Shown here: piece by piece, positions 61,627 to 64,000 of the stretch
Position numbering within the stretch: position 1 is the stretch's first letter
How the letters are laid out: every line of letters starts with the position of its first letter
From: Klebsiella africana
GTDB taxonomy: Bacteria > Pseudomonadota > Gammaproteobacteria > Enterobacterales > Enterobacteriaceae
NCBI RefSeq assembly: GCF_020526085.1
Contig: NZ_CP084874.1
Location: 3,038,001-3,102,000 of the forward strand
Reading direction: 5' to 3'
DNA length: 64,000 nucleotides
Made by a program: the position numbers and the translations under genes
Notes under the pieces: generated by a model
Databases searched by the model: none
What the model was told of the DNA's origin: nothing
The model's input: the letters and a program-made list of their open reading frames with translations, nothing else

Positions 61627-62766
61627 CTACTGTTCAGTTTCTGCAATCCAGTCGCTTATTTTCGCCTCAAGCTCCATTTTCGTGGTAAATCCGTTATCAC
61701 CGATCACATGTTCCGCTCTGGCAATTATCCAATCCTGAGTATCGATTTCAGGCTTAAAGCCCGACACGGTCAGATGCATACCCGGATATAAATCGGCGCG
61801 GCCGCGCGCCAGGGTTATCGAAAACTGTGCCACGCCTTTCTGGAGCTGTATCCATTTTGCCGCAGCTGCGCGCCTGGCCGCCGTTTCGTTCTGATAGGTT
61901 TTACGCAAAACATACACGTTACCTTCAGCGCCTTCCATGTAATCCCCCTCCGGCCGGCTGCTTTTCTCCTCAGCCTTTTTTCTGGCAGTATTTGTTTTGC
62001 GCTTAGTGACCTTGACCGGTTTTTTCTTGCCGAAATTAAGATCCAGCCAGTACGCCCTCACGCCGGTGTAAGCATCGCGATCGGCAATGCGGAACCTGTG
62101 ACGATCTCCGCTGGCACGGGTTATCTCAGCCGATGGCAGCGCCCTACCGGATGCACTGACGCCGCCCCCAGGCAAGATAAACAGCAGACAGCCATTTTTC
62201 ACGGTGGCAATGGCCCCCAACATCTCCGCCATGCGCGTTAAAAACGACATGTCACTCTCTTCGGTCTGATCCGCATGGTCGATCTCAATGTCGATCAGAG
62301 CCTCGCTAATCATCGGCTTCAGGTCATAGCGCCGGGCTATGGCCGATACCACCCGCTCTACCGTCACATCATGCCAGGACACCTCCCGCCTGACGTTCAT
62401 CTCTTCGCGAAAATCAGCGCTGTGCGCGGTGATGTCGATAACATCCGGCGGCCCGCTATGCCCCACCTCGTCAACGGTGTAGAGACCTTTGTAGATCAAC
62501 GCCTCACCCAGCCAGCCGATGGACACCGCCAGCTCCGCACCACGTGGGGGTAAATCTGTTACCCCGTCAGAGTCATCTACTGACAGGGTTAGCTGGTCAG
62601 CATCAAAACCGTTGTTATCTGTAACAGATAGCGAGGTGATGCGGTCGGCCAGTTCGGTCAGGGCAACCCCACCCAGCGTGATACTAAAATCCGGTGTTTT
62701 TACGACCTCACTTAATTTTTCTACATACGCTTCGGCTGCTGTTGTCAGCGTGTCTGCTATCGACAT
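61627..62766 (-). CDS. Phage late control protein gpD
   Basis: 379 aa from MSIADTLTTAAEAYVEKLSEVV (GGGGGAG just upstream). P2 gpD/VgrG-hub-like tail protein: ITLGGVALTELADRITSLSVTDN, LTLSVDDSDGVTDLPPRGAELAVSIGW and, near the end, DWIIARAEHVIGDNGFTTKMELE. It forms the tail hub under the tail tube. A Lys/Arg-rich insert (GKKKPVKVTKRKTNTARKKAEEK) lies about two-thirds along. Same strand as ogr, 43 nt upstream of it. Confidence 0.9.
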   Translation of the reverse strand: MSIADTLTTAAEAYVEKLSEVVKTPDFSITLGGVALTELADRITSLSVTDNNGFDADQLTLSVDDSDGVTDLPPRGAELAVSIGWLGEALIYKGLYTVDEVGHSGPPDVIDITAHSADFREEMNVRREVSWHDVTVERVVSAIARRYDLKPMISEALIDIEIDHADQTEESDMSFLTRMAEMLGAIATVKNGCLLFILPGGGVSASGRALPSAEITRASGDRHRFRIADRDAYTGVRAYWLDLNFGKKKPVKVTKRKTNTARKKAEEKSSRPEGDYMEGAEGNVYVLRKTYQNETAARRAAAAKWIQLQKGVAQFSITLARGRADLYPGMHLTVSGFKPEIDTQDWIIARAEHVIGDNGFTTKMELEAKISDWIAETEQ

Positions 62767-62920
62767 AACTCCCCCGTTTTTTGCTGATGATTCCATGCCC
62801 GCGCGCGGGGCTGAATCCCTTTTTGTTGTCAGCGAACGGGAAGACCGGCAACCAGGCGACGCCAGCAGACTTAACGTTGAATATTGCCCTGAACTTAAAG
62901 AGCAACATGATGGTGAACTT
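62767..62920. promoter_or_regulatory. Divergent D / FI intergenic region
   Basis: 154 bp between two outward-reading late genes must hold two late promoters. A GCCCGCGCGCGGGGC-type palindrome lies at about 62798-62812. An Ogr site (GTT-N12-AAC) was sought; the nearest, GTT-N13-AAC at about 62877-62895, has wrong spacing, so none is claimed. Confidence 0.4.
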
Positions 62921-64000
62921 ATGTCTGAAACTCGTTTTCACGGCGTCCGCTCTCGCGAAAATACCGACCTACAGCAGGCAATCAATGACATTGATTCCAG
63001 CGTGATTGGTATTGTTGCGGTTGCTGATGACGCCGATCCGGAAACCTTCCCGCTCAATACGCCGGTTCTGCTGACACGGGTACGTAACGTCCTCGGAAAG
63101 GCAGGTAAAACCGGGTCACTTTACAAAGTCCTCAAAGCCATTTCCGATCAGTGCAGCCCGCGCGTTGTAATTGTCCGGGTGAAAGAGGCTTCCGGTAACG
63201 GCGCCAGCCAGTCCCAGGCCGTTATTGGCGGAACAGATGGCGACAGCTATACGGGAATGTATGCCCTGCTGACGGCGGAAGCCAAAACCGGCTATCGTCC
63301 GCGCATCCTGGCGGTACCGGACTACGACACCGAGGAGGTAACGTCACAGCTTTGCGTGATTGCCCAGAATCTTCGGGCTTTTGTTTATGCCGGTTGTAAC
63401 GGCTGCGCGACCATGGCGGAGGCTATTGCTTATCGCAAAACCTTCGCTTACCGCGAGCTGATGCTGATCTGGCCGGACTTCATCGCTTACAACCCCCTGA
63501 CGGATGAAAACGAAACGTTTCCCGCCCCGGCTTACGCCTGCGGCCTGCGCGCCGCTATTGATAACAGCCAGGGCTGGCACAAATCGCTGTCGAATATTGT
63601 GGTGAATAACGTTCTGGGTATTTCGAAGGATGTGTTCTGGGCATTGCAGGCAGAAGACAGCGACGCTAACGAGCTGAACAACAACGAAATCACGACGCTT
63701 ATCAAGCGTGACGGTTTCCGCTTCTGGGGTAACCGCACCACGGACACCGAAACCTACACTTTTGAGGTGTTTACCCGTACCGCGCAGATCCTGGCGGACA
63801 GTATTGCGGAGGCGCAATTTACCTCTGTTGACAGCCCGCTCACTCCGGCCAACGTGAAAGATGTGGTAAGCGGCATCCGCTCTGCTCTCAGCAAAAAAGT
63901 CACTGCCGGCCAGCTTATCGGCGCTGACTGCTGGTATGACACGCTGGACAACGGCACCACGGATTTGCGCCAGGGAAAACTGATTGTGCGCTATAGCTAC
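62921..64000 (+). CDS. Phage tail sheath protein gpFI (partial, runs off the window)
   Basis: 360 codons from ATG at 62921 with no stop before the edge. The start reads MSETRFHGVRSRENTDLQQAINDIDSSVIGIVAVADDADPETFPLN, as in P2 FI. Later parts include MAEAIAYRKTFAYRELMLIWPDF and KRDGFRFWGNRTTDTETYTFEVFTRTAQILADSIAEA, the sheath core. It is the contractile sheath subunit. An in-frame ATG at 62795 would add 42 residues not seen in P2. It is head-to-head with D, unlike P2. Confidence 0.92.
   Translation, partial: MSETRFHGVRSRENTDLQQAINDIDSSVIGIVAVADDADPETFPLNTPVLLTRVRNVLGKAGKTGSLYKVLKAISDQCSPRVVIVRVKEASGNGASQSQAVIGGTDGDSYTGMYALLTAEAKTGYRPRILAVPDYDTEEVTSQLCVIAQNLRAFVYAGCNGCATMAEAIAYRKTFAYRELMLIWPDFIAYNPLTDENETFPAPAYACGLRAAIDNSQGWHKSLSNIVVNNVLGISKDVFWALQAEDSDANELNNNEITTLIKRDGFRFWGNRTTDTETYTFEVFTRTAQILADSIAEAQFTSVDSPLTPANVKDVVSGIRSALSKKVTAGQLIGADCWYDTLDNGTTDLRQGKLIVRYSY

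Larger units (their letters stand above)
61240..64000. mobile_element. P2-like prophage, left edge (continues past the window)
   Basis: Ogr-type activator, gpD tail protein and gpFI tail sheath, in that order, are P2-family late genes. In P2 ogr is the gene next to the attachment site, which fits its place here at the host junction. The exact left end is not determined. Confidence 0.85.

Noticed and set aside
62770..62920. Ogr binding site in the D/FI gap
   Set aside because: The best candidate, GTT-N13-AAC, has one base too many in the spacer; not supported by eye.
62781..63005. 74-codon frame across the D/FI gap
   Set aside because: It overlaps the conserved FI N-terminus in another frame and has no homology.

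Overview
The window looks like an Enterobacteriaceae chromosome, most likely Klebsiella pneumoniae or a close relative. It is GC-rich, and the gene order follows the E. coli katE to yeaO segment almost gene for gene: katE, chbGFRACB, osmE, nadE, cho, spy, astEBDAC, xthA, ydjX, ydjZ, ynjABCDE, ynjF, nudG, gdhA, topB, selD, ydjA, sppA, ansA, pncA, yeaC, msrB, gapA, yeaD, yeaE, mipA, yeaG, yeaH, then yeaK, yeaL, yeaM, yeaN, yeaO, yoaF. Genes that E. coli lacks at this locus (a class A acid phosphatase, a GH18 chitinase, a displaced yajD, and chromosomal umuDC with a MsgA-type dinI homologue) fit Klebsiella. All identifications rest on protein sequence recognition; no database search was run.

Layout. 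1-5.7 kb: end of katE, then the complete chitobiose PTS operon chbBCARFG on the minus strand. 5.7-8.7 kb: osmE, nadE, SOS-regulated cho, and spy. 9.0-15.1 kb: the five-gene arginine succinyltransferase operon astCADBE behind a sigma-54 promoter. 15.5-23.2 kb: xthA, then a tightly packed plus-strand run ydjX-ydjZ-ynjABCDE (two TVP38 membrane proteins, an AhpD-like protein, a complete ABC importer and a rhodanese). 23.2-31 kb: ynjF, nudG, gdhA, a quinone oxidoreductase, topB-selD and a secreted acid phosphatase, followed by a REP/BIME cluster. 31-42.5 kb: ydjA, sppA, ansA-pncA, a secreted chitinase, yajD, yeaC, msrB, gapA, yeaD, yeaE, mipA. 42.8-46.2 kb: yeaGH behind a sigma-54 promoter. 46.2-55.8 kb: an accessory segment replacing E. 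coli yoaI-yeaI-yeaJ, with a lipoprotein, a glutathione peroxidase, an ABM protein, two LysR regulators with their MFS and SDR partners, umuDC, a dinI-like gene and a GT9 glycosyltransferase. 55.9-61.1 kb: yeaK to yoaF. 61.2 kb to the end: the edge of a P2-like prophage (ogr, D, tail sheath FI).

How the genes work together. The most interesting link is chitin use. The GH18 chitinase at 35.8 kb has a 12-base stretch over its ribosome binding site that is perfectly complementary to the seed of the enterobacterial small RNA ChiX. The chbB-chbC spacer at 5.04 kb carries the known kind of ChiX decoy (18 of 19 bases). Together they suggest a circuit in which chb transcription titrates ChiX and so releases translation of a chitinase whose product feeds the chb operon. 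Three LexA boxes (cho, umuDC, dinI-like) form the SOS set. Two GG-N10-GC sigma-54 promoters (astC, yeaG) form the nitrogen-stress set. The prophage edge has an unusual head-to-head D/FI order, and a small-RNA-like element sits just outside it.
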